Positions 27,009-35,361 of a stretch of 52,714 bases of DNA are shown piece after piece. The DNA is from Adonisia turfae CCMR0081 (lineage in GTDB: Bacteria > Cyanobacteriota > Cyanobacteriia > Phormidesmidales > Phormidesmidaceae), in assembly GCF_011009555.1 (NCBI RefSeq), contig NZ_QXHD01000004.1, forward strand, positions 6,569,097 through 6,621,810, read 5' to 3'. The notes under the pieces are model-generated. The model did no database searches. It was not told the origin of the DNA and saw nothing but the letters and a program-made list of their open reading frames with translations. The translations under genes and the position numbers were made by a program. How positions within the stretch are numbered: position 1 is the first letter of the stretch; the number at the start of each line of letters is the position of its first letter.

Positions 27009-27661
27009 AATCTTTTCCAGTCTCTTAGGACTTCAGCAGCAACTCGGTAATAGTCGGCCTGAGCTTCTTGAGCATTAGGCCCCTTCCATTGACTAATAGC
27101 GCAACCTTCCATGGCAGCCCGCTCATGGGCTTTGTACGTCCGTATGTATGTTTGAAAAGCCGAAATATCCAACTTCTCCAGCATGGCTTGAGCCTCTTGC
27201 GCTTCTTTTAAACTACGGGAATCAACCTTTGTCAGCAATACCCGATGAAAGACCCCAGATGGTTGAACAATAGTTTTGACAGTTGTAATTAAGGCTGTCA
27301 CATCCATCGGTGCCGGTGGTGTAGGCAGTAGTAAATAGTCTGCCACCGTTAACACAGCACCTAAGGATTTAGAGTGTAGCGCTGGAGGAGTATCAACTAC
27401 AATCAGTTCATATTCATCAAGGGACTTCAGCTTTTCCAGCATCTTGACATCAGGTGCGTGGGAGAAGTCAAATACTTGGTGTACTCGCTCTAGCCACCAG
27501 GTAGCAGAACGCTGGAGGTCACTATCGATCAGCAAAACTCGCCGATCTTCTGCAAAAATCGCAGCTAGATTAACAGCAGTAGTTGTTTTACCTACTCCAC
27601 CCTTACCATTTAAAACAGCTAATACCTTTGGGGTTACTTGCTTATTTTTTACCTTGGTCAC
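27005..27661 (-). CDS. mcdA: ParA-type ATPase, probable McdA
   Basis: A 218-residue ParA/MinD family ATPase without a DNA-binding N-terminal domain. It has the deviant Walker A KGGVGKTT at 20-27, a Walker A' block with LLIDSDLQRSATWW, and VVDTPPAL as Walker B. In type 2 McdA the canonical Lys of KGG is retained, as here. McdA forms ATP-driven gradients on the nucleoid and, with McdB, spaces carboxysomes; the partner gene overlaps by 4 bases. The start is GTG at 27661. Assignment to McdA rather than another small ParA rests mainly on the neighbour. Confidence 0.75.
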   Translation of the reverse strand: MTKVKNKQVTPKVLAVLNGKGGVGKTTTAVNLAAIFAEDRRVLLIDSDLQRSATWWLERVHQVFDFSHAPDVKMLEKLKSLDEYELIVVDTPPALHSKSLGAVLTVADYLLLPTPPAPMDVTALITTVKTIVQPSGVFHRVLLTKVDSRSLKEAQEAQAMLEKLDISAFQTYIRTYKAHERAAMEGCAISQWKGPNAQEAQADYYRVAAEVLRDWKRL

Positions 27662-27727
27662 GGCTACTACAGCTACAGGACCTTAATACCTAATGTTCAT
27701 GATCAGACAGATGTGTGTTTAATCGTG

Positions 27728-28357
27728 CTACACGGCAGCTTCTCGCCCATTGTAAAGACTCATGGCACGCTCAATCCCTTTGCGTAAACTAAACTCTACT
27801 GCGTCATTAGCAAGCGTAATAGCTGCATCGATAACCTTACGTTCATCCGGAGCAAATTTACCTAGTACATGACTAACGACGGCTCTATTAGCTTGTTTGT
27901 CTGAAGTGTTGGTCCGACTAATACCCAATCGAAGTCTAGGAAAATCCTGAGTGCCTAGGTGGGAAATAATTGATTTCATGCCATTATGACCGCCTGCCGA
28001 GCCCGAAAGGCGTAAGCGTAATCTGCCAATGGGCAAATCCATATCGTCGTAAATCACCAGCACTTCACTTGGCAGTAGTTTGTACCAATCAAAAACAGCC
28101 CGTACCGATTGTCCAGAACGGTTCATGTATGTGGTGGGTTTGAGTAAAATCAATCGTTCGCCAGAGCTGGAACGAGTTTCTCCAAAGTGTCCCTGGAAGC
28201 GTTTGTTTTCGGTAAGCTTTATGGACCAACTCTTAGCCAGGTTATCTATCACTTCAAAGCCAATATTATGGCGAGTGCGGTCATATTTTTGCCCTGGGTT
28301 ACCTAGCCCCACTAATAGTTTCGGTGTTGGTGGAGCTGCGGCGTTTGTCGTTACCAT
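27728..28357 (-). CDS. pth: Peptidyl-tRNA hydrolase
   Basis: Pth releases tRNA from prematurely dropped peptidyl-tRNA. This 209-residue protein has the signature LLVGLGNPGQKYDRTRHNIGF with the catalytic His in RHNIG and the Asn in GNPG, DDMDLPIG, and SAGGHNGMKSI. It lies between the ParA-type gene and tatA on the same strand, without obvious functional link. Confidence 0.97.
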   Translation of the reverse strand: MVTTNAAAPPTPKLLVGLGNPGQKYDRTRHNIGFEVIDNLAKSWSIKLTENKRFQGHFGETRSSSGERLILLKPTTYMNRSGQSVRAVFDWYKLLPSEVLVIYDDMDLPIGRLRLRLSGSAGGHNGMKSIISHLGTQDFPRLRLGISRTNTSDKQANRAVVSHVLGKFAPDERKVIDAAITLANDAVEFSLRKGIERAMSLYNGREAAV

Positions 28358-28472
28358 CCTATTACTTAAAACTTTCGGTTACTTACGCTTCGCGTTAGTA
28401 GGCTGAAGGCAAGACGTGGACTAGGTGAAATAATTATTTTTGACTATTACCCTGCACCCAGAACAAATACAA

Positions 28473-28790
28473 CTAAGCTGGCCCATCGGTGGTGATGTTG
28501 CTCGCAGTAGCATCATTGACCTGATTTTCGTCGGAAGATTCAGGCTCTGGCTTTAATGCCTTAGGTTCTGATTTTTCTAAAGTTGCTTTCATCGGTTCAG
28601 CTACTGTTTTTTCTATGCGGGCAGCTTCTTTTTTGAACTCGTCTTCAAATTCTTTGGAAGCATCTTGAAACCCTTTAAGGGCTTTTCCGAGGCTACGACC
28701 AATCTCAGGAAGCTTTTTGGGGCCGAAAACTAATAGGGCCACCATCATAATCAGAGCCATCTCTGGCAAACCAATGCCAAAAATATTCAT
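28473..28790 (-). CDS. tatA: Twin-arginine translocase subunit TatA/TatE
   Basis: The 105-residue protein has an N-terminal membrane helix (PEMALIMMVALLVFGPKKLPEIGR), the FGPKKLPE hinge and an amphipathic helix (SLGKALKGFQDASKEFEDEF), then an acidic tail. This is TatA, which forms the pore that exports folded proteins through the cytoplasmic and thylakoid membranes. It lies between pth and psbH, all on the minus strand. Confidence 0.95.
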   Translation of the reverse strand: MNIFGIGLPEMALIMMVALLVFGPKKLPEIGRSLGKALKGFQDASKEFEDEFKKEAARIEKTVAEPMKATLEKSEPKALKPEPESSDENQVNDATASNITTDGPA

Positions 28791-29005
28791 TGCTGATAAA
28801 CCTCTCGCTGATGTTGACTGCTCCAGACTATTACATCACCTAAAATCACCGCTAACCTGATAGTCATGGCGCTGATCGATGAACTACTGACACACTACTA
28901 GCAAAGGGGACAGGTTAAGAAACCCACCCCCCTCAAACAGTTTTTATGCGCTTTTATGCGCTTCCCCAAAATTTTTATGAGAGAAAGCGCACTGATGAAA
29001 CTGAT

Positions 29006-29209
29006 TTAGAAGCTCAAACCACGCCAATCAACATCAACTCCCTGAATTTGAATTGAACTGTTGTAAAGCTGCAGAATGATCAATAAGAAGACAAGGAAAA
29101 GCGCCATAAATACTCCCATTAAAGGAGTAGTACCCCAGCCGGGGGTAACTTTACCGTATTCAGAGTTCAAAGGTTTGAGTAGGTTTCCCAACCGAGTTTG
29201 CTGTGCCAT
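29006..29209 (-). CDS. psbH: Photosystem II protein H
   Basis: PsbH is a single-helix subunit of photosystem II near CP47, needed for stability and for QA-to-QB electron transfer. The 67-residue protein shows the conserved start LGNLLKPLNSEYGKVTPGWG, one membrane helix and a QGVDVDWRGL tail. It is divergent from psbN, with a 76-base region between the two starts, the classic psbH-psbN arrangement. Confidence 0.97.
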   Translation of the reverse strand: MAQQTRLGNLLKPLNSEYGKVTPGWGTTPLMGVFMALFLVFLLIILQLYNSSIQIQGVDVDWRGLSF

Positions 29210-29285
29210 GGGCGTAAGTACCTTAAGGTCACTTCATATTCTGTAATATCATAGATTTTACATCCTCTACGTCTTAAAAGATCCT

Positions 29286-29417
29286 ATGGATTCTGCAACA
29301 GTTCTTATTATTTCAGTTGGCGCTATCGTCATCGCCTTTACGGGACTTGCCATATACACAGCATTTGGACCACCGTCTAAGCAGCTTGCTGATCCATTTG
29401 ACGATCATGAAGATTAG
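29286..29417 (+). CDS. psbN: PsbN protein
   Basis: PsbN is a 43-residue thylakoid membrane protein needed for photosystem II assembly but not part of the complex. It has one N-terminal hydrophobic segment (VLIISVGAIVIAFTGLAIYT) and the conserved tail FGPPSKQLADPFDDHED. It is divergent from psbH, as in other cyanobacteria and plastids. The gene is too short for common gene finders. Confidence 0.96.
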   Translation: MDSATVLIISVGAIVIAFTGLAIYTAFGPPSKQLADPFDDHED

Positions 29418-29732
29418 TCAGCGTGTTTTTGGCTGGGGGTTGTCGTCTGTGAACTCGAAGTTTTCACACTGACACAACATAGCTCTACGAATTCAATTCT
29501 TCACAAGCAAGGTTAGCTAAGATTATTTTGAGTGTTAGCAGAGCTTGTTGACACTTTGTCAGTGCGATGCTGGCTTTGTGGTGATAGAATTAGTTGCTCT
29601 GGGTGAGTGCGCCTGTTTTTGGGCCCTTTGATAAAGCCATGAAAGACCTCGCACTCAAGCACTTTTGAATAGATGTGCTGCGCTCAGCTAGGCTTTGTGT
29701 AAATTTTCGGACAGAACAGTTTCAACAAAATT
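29418..29732. other. 315-base gap with rpsP leader
   Basis: No gene of useful length is seen. The second half holds the likely rpsP promoter (TAGAAT at 29585-29590) and a structured leader: TGAGTGCG at 29604-29611 pairs with CGCACTCA at 29650-29657, enclosing a smaller GGGCCCTTTGATAAAGCC hairpin. Confidence 0.5.
29585..29657 (+). promoter_or_regulatory. Candidate rpsP promoter and structured 5' leader
   Basis: TAGAAT at 29585-29590 is a good -10 hexamer; the -35 is poor. A start near 29597 would place an 8-bp stem (29604-29611 with 29650-29657) at the very 5' end of a 135-base leader. The stem encloses CTTTGATAAAG as a small inner hairpin. The role is inferred; no known leader family was recognised. 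Confidence 0.4.
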
Positions 29733-29981
29733 ATGATCAAATTGCGACTGAAGCGTTACGGCAAAAAGCGTGAGGTGAGCTATCGGATTGTGGCTATGAA
29801 TAGCCGAGATCGCCGTGATGGTCGCCCTCTAGAGGAGCTAGGTTTTTACAATCCTCGAACTGATGAGACCCGTTTAGAAGTTCCTGCTATTCTTAAACGT
29901 TTGAAAGAAGGCGCGCAGCCCACAAAAACTGTGCAACGTATTCTTGAAAAGGCTAACGTGTACGAGCAGCTTAAGGCTTAG
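29733..29981 (+). CDS. rpsP: 30S ribosomal protein S16
   Basis: The 82-residue protein shows the family block MIKLRLKRYGKKREVSYRIV, DGRPLEELGFYNPR and the C-terminal GAQPTKTVQRIL. It is a primary-type 30S component needed for assembly. It leads a cluster with the KH-domain protein and PhoH downstream on the same strand. Confidence 0.98.
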   Translation: MIKLRLKRYGKKREVSYRIVAMNSRDRRDGRPLEELGFYNPRTDETRLEVPAILKRLKEGAQPTKTVQRILEKANVYEQLKA

Positions 29982-30106
29982 TTTTAATGTCCGTGGTTCT
30001 AGAACTTGATGCTTAGTATGAGAGCTTATTGTTAAGCTTCCTGCTGAAATCAATTTCTTGATGTGTGTACTCCTATGCTTGCTACTGGATGTTAGAGGGT
30101 GACGAT

Positions 30107-30496
30107 GTGCCTGATTTTGAAGCCTTAGTGCGATTTTTAGTAACTCCCTTTCTAGAGTCTCCTGATGCGTTGAGATTGGACTTTGAATCATTGTCAGGCG
30201 GTCAACGTCTTTGGATTCGAGTTGCTTTTGACAGTGAAGACAAAGGTCGAGTTTTTGGACGTGGTGGTCGTAACATTCAAGCAATTCGTAAGGTTTTGAA
30301 AGCGACCGGTGCATTGCACAATTGTTCAGTGCATTTAGATATCTACGGCGAATCATCTCAAGATTCGAGTGGTGGTCATGATCGGGCTCGTCCAAGAGGT
30401 AGTCGAGGTGGTGGTCGCCCGCGCCGTGGCGGTGGTGGTGGTCGACCAGGGGCTGGTAGACCACCCAGGCGCAGTCAAAGTCAAGACGATGCTTAG
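30107..30496 (+). CDS. khpA: KH domain RNA-binding protein KhpA
   Basis: KhpA (YlqC) is a small KH-domain RNA-binding protein often encoded next to rpsP. I place the start at the GTG at 30107, giving a protein starting as PDFEALVRFLVTPFL in the family manner, with GAGGG upstream; frames reaching back to 30065 add 14 untypical residues. The KH motif is GRGGRNIQAIRK. After about residue 90 comes a Gly/Arg-rich tail with RGSRGGG and GGGGGRPG, longer than the usual KhpA, which is likely disordered and could aid RNA binding. Confidence 0.88.
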   Translation: MPDFEALVRFLVTPFLESPDALRLDFESLSGGQRLWIRVAFDSEDKGRVFGRGGRNIQAIRKVLKATGALHNCSVHLDIYGESSQDSSGGHDRARPRGSRGGGRPRRGGGGGRPGAGRPPRRSQSQDDA

Positions 30497-30621
30497 CTGA
30501 AATGTCTAGGCTTGGTCGGGGTTTGAGTTGTGTTTACGAACGTCGATAGTTAATTAATGTACAAAGTCCAGGTGCTGGGTGCTTGAGCTAGGTATCTAGG
30601 GCGGCACAGTTTGTCTGTTTT

Positions 30622-31575
30622 ATGGAAGGTGCCTTCGAGTTTGAGTTTGATTCAGCCGAGCAAGCGATGGCTATGGCTGGATATCGGGAAGACGCTGTAA
30701 AACGACTATCTCAGCAAACAGGAGCCAAGCTAGTTATGCGTGGCACCACTTTGTTGATATCAGGGACGCCAAGTCAAGTTGAACGTTCTAAGCGTTTAGT
30801 GACATCGTTGCAATCTATTTGGTCTCAGGGACAGGAGGTCTCGGTGGCTGATGTGATGACTGCGGTGCATGCGTTGGATACTCATCGAGAGGATGATCTT
30901 GGGCAGCTGCATGGGGATGTAATTGCCCGGACTCGTCGCGGAGAAACGATTCGAGCAAAAACTTTCCGTCAACGTAAGTATGTCAGTTCCCTGCGCACCA
31001 ATGACCTAATTTTTTGTACTGGGCCAGCCGGTACAGGGAAGACATTTTTGGCCGCTATGGTTGCTGTGCAGGCAATTCTTGAGCAGCAGTTCGAGCGCCT
31101 GATTTTGACTAGGCCTGCGGTTGAAGCTGGGGAGAGTTTAGGTTTTTTGCCAGGTGACTTGCAGCAGAAGGTGGATCCCTATTTGCGTCCTCTTTATGAT
31201 GCGTTGCATGAGTTGATTGACCCGGAGCGCATTCCGAGTTTGATGGAGCGGGGCATTATTGAAGTTGCTCCCCTGGCTTATATGCGCGGGCGCACATTGA
31301 GTAATGCGTTTGTGATCTTAGATGAGGCTCAGAATACGACACCAGCTCAGATGAAAATGGTGCTAACGCGTTTGGGTTTTAAGTCGCGGATGGTGGTTAC
31401 TGGTGATATTACCCAAACAGATTTGGTGCGTGAGCGGCAATCAGGTTTGTCTGTTGCTATGAAAGTGCTCAAGGGTGTCAGTGGTATTGCGTTTTCCGAA
31501 TTAACAAAGGCCGATGTTGTGCGCCATCCAATGGTGCAGAGGATTGTGGCGGCCTATGAAAAATATGAGATGTAG
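30622..31575 (+). CDS. phoH: PhoH family protein (PhoH-like ATPase)
   Basis: The 317-residue protein has a small KH-like N-terminal part (about 1-65) and a PhoH ATPase domain. Walker A GPAGTGKT is at 134-141, and further family motifs are RPAVEAGESLGFLPGD, Walker B FVILDEAQN, and VTGDITQTD. PhoH proteins of this type take part in RNA metabolism, often next to ybeY. In this window it is preceded by rpsP and khpA. Confidence 0.95.
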   Translation: MEGAFEFEFDSAEQAMAMAGYREDAVKRLSQQTGAKLVMRGTTLLISGTPSQVERSKRLVTSLQSIWSQGQEVSVADVMTAVHALDTHREDDLGQLHGDVIARTRRGETIRAKTFRQRKYVSSLRTNDLIFCTGPAGTGKTFLAAMVAVQAILEQQFERLILTRPAVEAGESLGFLPGDLQQKVDPYLRPLYDALHELIDPERIPSLMERGIIEVAPLAYMRGRTLSNAFVILDEAQNTTPAQMKMVLTRLGFKSRMVVTGDITQTDLVRERQSGLSVAMKVLKGVSGIAFSELTKADVVRHPMVQRIVAAYEKYEM

Positions 31576-31657
31576 CTGGATATGATTCTATCCTCGAACT
31601 ATATACTCTGAATCCTTTTTATCTGGATGTTGGACGGTACTGAAGGCAGCATTGATT

Positions 31658-34600
31658 ATGGCGATTCTTCATGGAAGTTGGCTCCCGACACAGCAGCGTT
31701 TTTTTGTGTGGGCGGAGACATGGCGTAGGCTAGAACCTACTGACAATGGTTGGAGTATTGCGACTCATCCTTACTGTTTAAGTGCTGATGAATTTCAAGC
31801 TTTTCTGGCGACGGTAAATCATTGGGATTTAAGCGTGTTGGCAGAGCGGTTTCAGTCGCGTTGGCGCGAGCAAGTGCTATCAGTGCCAACGGTTATGGAA
31901 GATGCTCAACTTTGTCCTCAGCTCTGTGGGCAATCTCAGGAGTCTGAGGTGTTGCTTTATCCGTGGCGTGTGTCTGGAATCATGCTGCCTACTGTGGCGG
32001 CGTTGCAACTTTTGGTTGGGTTGCCTTTGGGAGCTGAAGCGAGTCTCATTGGTGGTGATTTGCGCTATTGGTCTCACATGATTCGCTGGAGTCTTGACCT
32101 GATGGCACGGGGCAAATTTGTACCAATGGTGAGTGCGGATGGTAGTGGCGCGATCGCAACTTGGCAGCTACTACTCAACAGTGCTACTGACCAAGCTCGA
32201 CTGCGTCAGTTTGCCGATCGCATGCCCCTTGTCTGTCGACTATATCAAGCACTCAATCCACAGACACGTAAAACGACTGCGGCTAAAAAAACTAAAACCA
32301 CTGCTAAGAAATCCAAAGCGGCCATTGCGGACCCACCAGATATGCCGATTGCCATGGGTTCCCCCGAGTCACCCTTGCCGCTACTGCAAGACTTTCTCGG
32401 TAATGTAGTATCAGCTAAGGTGCGCGAACTGGCGCAAATGCAACCTTTACCTGCTACGGCTCCCCTCAGCAAAGATTTGCCGCTACGGGAATGGGTAGGA
32501 GCTTTAACTCAAGAAAAGAAAAAGCGCTTTGACTCTACTCCGGTTGGACTGGTGCGTCTCAATGAAGCGCTGAATACCTGGACAGCGCCTCTGCAAAATG
32601 TGGCGGCTGATGATCTAGATTCATTACATGTGGGCTTTCGTCTGATGCCTCCGCCCAGCGGTGAACTCAATTGGGCATTGCACTATGGTCTAGAAGCCTC
32701 GGATGATGAGAGCTTTTGCCTGGATGCCCAGACAATCTGGCGGCACCCCGTTGATCAGTTAGATTATCGTGGACGTGCGGTGGAATCTCCTCAAGAGAAA
32801 CTATTAGCTGGTCTGGGACGAGCCGCTCGTCTATGTGAACCTATTAAGCAAACCCTGGGTGAGCCGAGCCCGAGTGTCTGTACCCTTGATCCGATTCAAG
32901 CGTTCGAATTTATTAAAGCAACGGCCAATCGCCTGCAAGACAATGGATTTGGAGTGACCTTGCCCGATAATCTGGTGGACCCGACAAAGGCGAGTGCTAG
33001 TCGTTTGGGTTTAAGTGTTAAGGCGATGGCACCTTCCCGTAAACAGCAGCGCCTAGGGCTTCAAAGTCTGCTCAACTTTGAGTGGCAACTGTCCATTGGT
33101 GGCCAGAATGTTAGCCAAAGTGAATTTGAGCAGCTAATTGCCCAGCAGACGCCTCTGGTAGAAGTTAATGGTCAATGGGTAGAACTCCGTCCTCAGGATG
33201 TTAAAGCCGCTCAATCCTTCTTCACCAGTCGCCAAACAAAAAATAAGCTTTCCGTCGAAGAAGTATTGCGGATTAGTAGTGGTGATGGTCAGCTCATCGA
33301 TAAGTTGCCGGTGGTAGCCTTCGAAGCATCGGGCAAGTTGGATGAGTTGATTACGACCCTGACCACCGGCAACCAAAGTCTTGAAGAAATGCAGGAACCT
33401 GATGGATTTGAGGGTAAGCTGCGTCCTTATCAAGCAAGAGGTGTATCTTGGTTGTCATTTTTAGAGCAGTGGGGTCTGGGCGCTTGTTTGGCTGATGATA
33501 TGGGTTTGGGTAAAACCGTTCAGCTCATTGCCTTTCTCCTTAGTCTCAAGCAAGAAGACGTTCTCAATAAACCGATTCTGTTGGTATGCCCGACATCAGT
33601 ACTGAGTAATTGGCAGCGAGAAGTGCATCGGTTTGGTCCAGAGCTGACCACATTGGTTTACCACGGTGATAAGCGACCTAAAGGGGCCACATTTGCTAAA
33701 CGAGTTCAGAAAACAAACCTGATTATTACTAGTTACACCCTGGTATATCGGGATCTCAAAGAGCTAAAGCGGGTGGAATGGCAGGGGCTAGTCCTTGATG
33801 AGGCCCAAAATATTAAAAACTCTGATGCGAAGCAGTCTAAGGCTGTACGAGAGTTGGAAAGTGATTTTCGCATTGCCCTGACCGGTACTCCGGTAGAAAA
33901 TCGTCTCACGGAGCTATGGTCCATCATGGATTTCTTGAATCCGAACTATCTGGGACCCAAAAACTTTTTTCAGCGGCGTTTTGCCACACCGATTGAACGT
34001 TATGGGGATACTGATTCGCTACGGACTCTTAGGGGATTGGTGCAGCCGTTTATTCTGAGACGACTCAAGACCGACCGCAGCATTATTCAAGACCTGCCCG
34101 AAAAACAGGAAATGACCGTTTTCTGTGGCCTGTCTGCTGAACAAGCAAGGCTTTATCAAAAAGCTGTAGATGAAGCCTTGGCTGATATTGATGAAGCTGA
34201 TGGAGTGAAGCGGCGGGGCATGATTCTGGGATTGCTAGTCAAACTAAAGCAAATCTGCAACCATCCAGCCCAGTATCTTAAACAAGCATCTCTGGGTAAA
34301 CAGCGTCGTTCTGCTAAGCTCCAGCGTCTGAATGAAATGTTGGAAGAGGTGATTTCAGAAGGCGATCGTGCCCTCATCTTCACCCAGTTTGCTGAGTGGG
34401 GTACTTTGTTGCAGGCTCATCTAAAAGATTACTTAGGGGAAGAGGCTTTATTCCTGTACGGTGGAACTTCTCAGCCGTCTCGTGAAGCAATGGTGGATCG
34501 ATTTCAGCAAGATCCCAATGGCCCCAAGTTGTTTATTCTTTCTCTAAAAGCCGGTGGTGTTGGTCTGAACCTTACTCGTGCCAATCATGTATTTCACTTT

Positions 34601-34858
34601 GACCGCTGGTGGAACCCAGCAGTGGAAAACCAGGCGACTGACCGGGCGTTTCGTATTGGTCAAACCCGCAATGTGCAGGTCCATAAATTTGTGTGTAGCG
34701 GCACTTTAGAGGAGCGCATCAACGACATGATTGACAATAAAAAGGCTCTGGCAGAGCAAGTCGTTGGTGCTGGTGAGCAATGGTTGACTGAGCTGGATAC
34801 GGATCAATTACGTGAGTTGCTGCTGCTGGACCGTAAAGCTGTAATTGACGAAAGCTGA
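31658..34858 (+). CDS. SNF2-family DEAD/DEAH helicase with DUF3670-like N-terminus
   Basis: The 1066-residue protein has an N-terminal part of about 550 residues like the bacterial SNF2-associated domain, then a two-lobed ATPase. Motif I is DDMGLGKT at about 613-620, DEAQ is near 714, and lobe two has the VGLNLTRANHVFHFDRWWNPAVE and QATDRAFRIGQ motifs. It starts from the ATG at 31658. Such proteins are found widely in cyanobacteria; their target (DNA, RNA polymerase or nucleoprotein) is not established. A lysine-rich patch near 205-225 probably is a linker. Confidence 0.92.
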   Translation: MAILHGSWLPTQQRFFVWAETWRRLEPTDNGWSIATHPYCLSADEFQAFLATVNHWDLSVLAERFQSRWREQVLSVPTVMEDAQLCPQLCGQSQESEVLLYPWRVSGIMLPTVAALQLLVGLPLGAEASLIGGDLRYWSHMIRWSLDLMARGKFVPMVSADGSGAIATWQLLLNSATDQARLRQFADRMPLVCRLYQALNPQTRKTTAAKKTKTTAKKSKAAIADPPDMPIAMGSPESPLPLLQDFLGNVVSAKVRELAQMQPLPATAPLSKDLPLREWVGALTQEKKKRFDSTPVGLVRLNEALNTWTAPLQNVAADDLDSLHVGFRLMPPPSGELNWALHYGLEASDDESFCLDAQTIWRHPVDQLDYRGRAVESPQEKLLAGLGRAARLCEPIKQTLGEPSPSVCTLDPIQAFEFIKATANRLQDNGFGVTLPDNLVDPTKASASRLGLSVKAMAPSRKQQRLGLQSLLNFEWQLSIGGQNVSQSEFEQLIAQQTPLVEVNGQWVELRPQDVKAAQSFFTSRQTKNKLSVEEVLRISSGDGQLIDKLPVVAFEASGKLDELITTLTTGNQSLEEMQEPDGFEGKLRPYQARGVSWLSFLEQWGLGACLADDMGLGKTVQLIAFLLSLKQEDVLNKPILLVCPTSVLSNWQREVHRFGPELTTLVYHGDKRPKGATFAKRVQKTNLIITSYTLVYRDLKELKRVEWQGLVLDEAQNIKNSDAKQSKAVRELESDFRIALTGTPVENRLTELWSIMDFLNPNYLGPKNFFQRRFATPIERYGDTDSLRTLRGLVQPFILRRLKTDRSIIQDLPEKQEMTVFCGLSAEQARLYQKAVDEALADIDEADGVKRRGMILGLLVKLKQICNHPAQYLKQASLGKQRRSAKLQRLNEMLEEVISEGDRALIFTQFAEWGTLLQAHLKDYLGEEALFLYGGTSQPSREAMVDRFQQDPNGPKLFILSLKAGGVGLNLTRANHVFHFDRWWNPAVENQATDRAFRIGQTRNVQVHKFVCSGTLEERINDMIDNKKALAEQVVGAGEQWLTELDTDQLRELLLLDRKAVIDES

Positions 34859-35361
34859 TCCATGAATGGTCAGCTAGTCTAACTGGCTGTGCATAAAGCA
34901 AGCGTAATCAAGCGGCTCATACAAATGAAATTTTTGTGATGTTTACGGCCCTTCGCTTTGTTGCTGGCGGGCAGAGAGCGTTCTTAAATGCCCCGAAGAT
35001 TAAGGCCGTAAGTCGTCCTAATGTCTGAATCTATCAGGAAATTTTCCATAAAATTGTGCCACTGAAAAACCTGGACTAATCCTGATCGAGGTGATCAGCA
35101 GTGGTTGATATTTAGTTAGATATAGCCCTCGGCGTCATCTTAAATGCTGTTTATCGGGAATAGATTGACTGAGTGATGTAGATCCTAAGGTCACCTTGAT
35201 GTGAGTCACTTGGGGTTTAACTGCGTCACTCTACGCTAAATGTGGGTGCGTCAGTCTAGCTCATCAGGTATACATTTGTGCTTGGAGAAAATTCCCAATT
35301 TTGCAGATTGTTCCCCGCTTAATTGGCTCGGGCACACTACATCTACGAGGGCTAGACGGCC
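34859..35361. other. 503-base intergenic region upstream of the sigma factor
   Basis: No gene is visible on either strand. An 8-bp inverted repeat, TTACGGCC at 34943-34950 and GGCCGTAA at 35004-35011, extends to ten pairs with one bulge. The rest is AT-rich and probably holds the promoter of the sigma gene; I cannot choose a -10/-35 pair with confidence. Confidence 0.5.

Noticed and set aside
28942..28961. Tandem TTTTATGCGC repeat upstream of tatA
   Set aside because: Two copies of ten bases in an AT-rich gap; too short to interpret.
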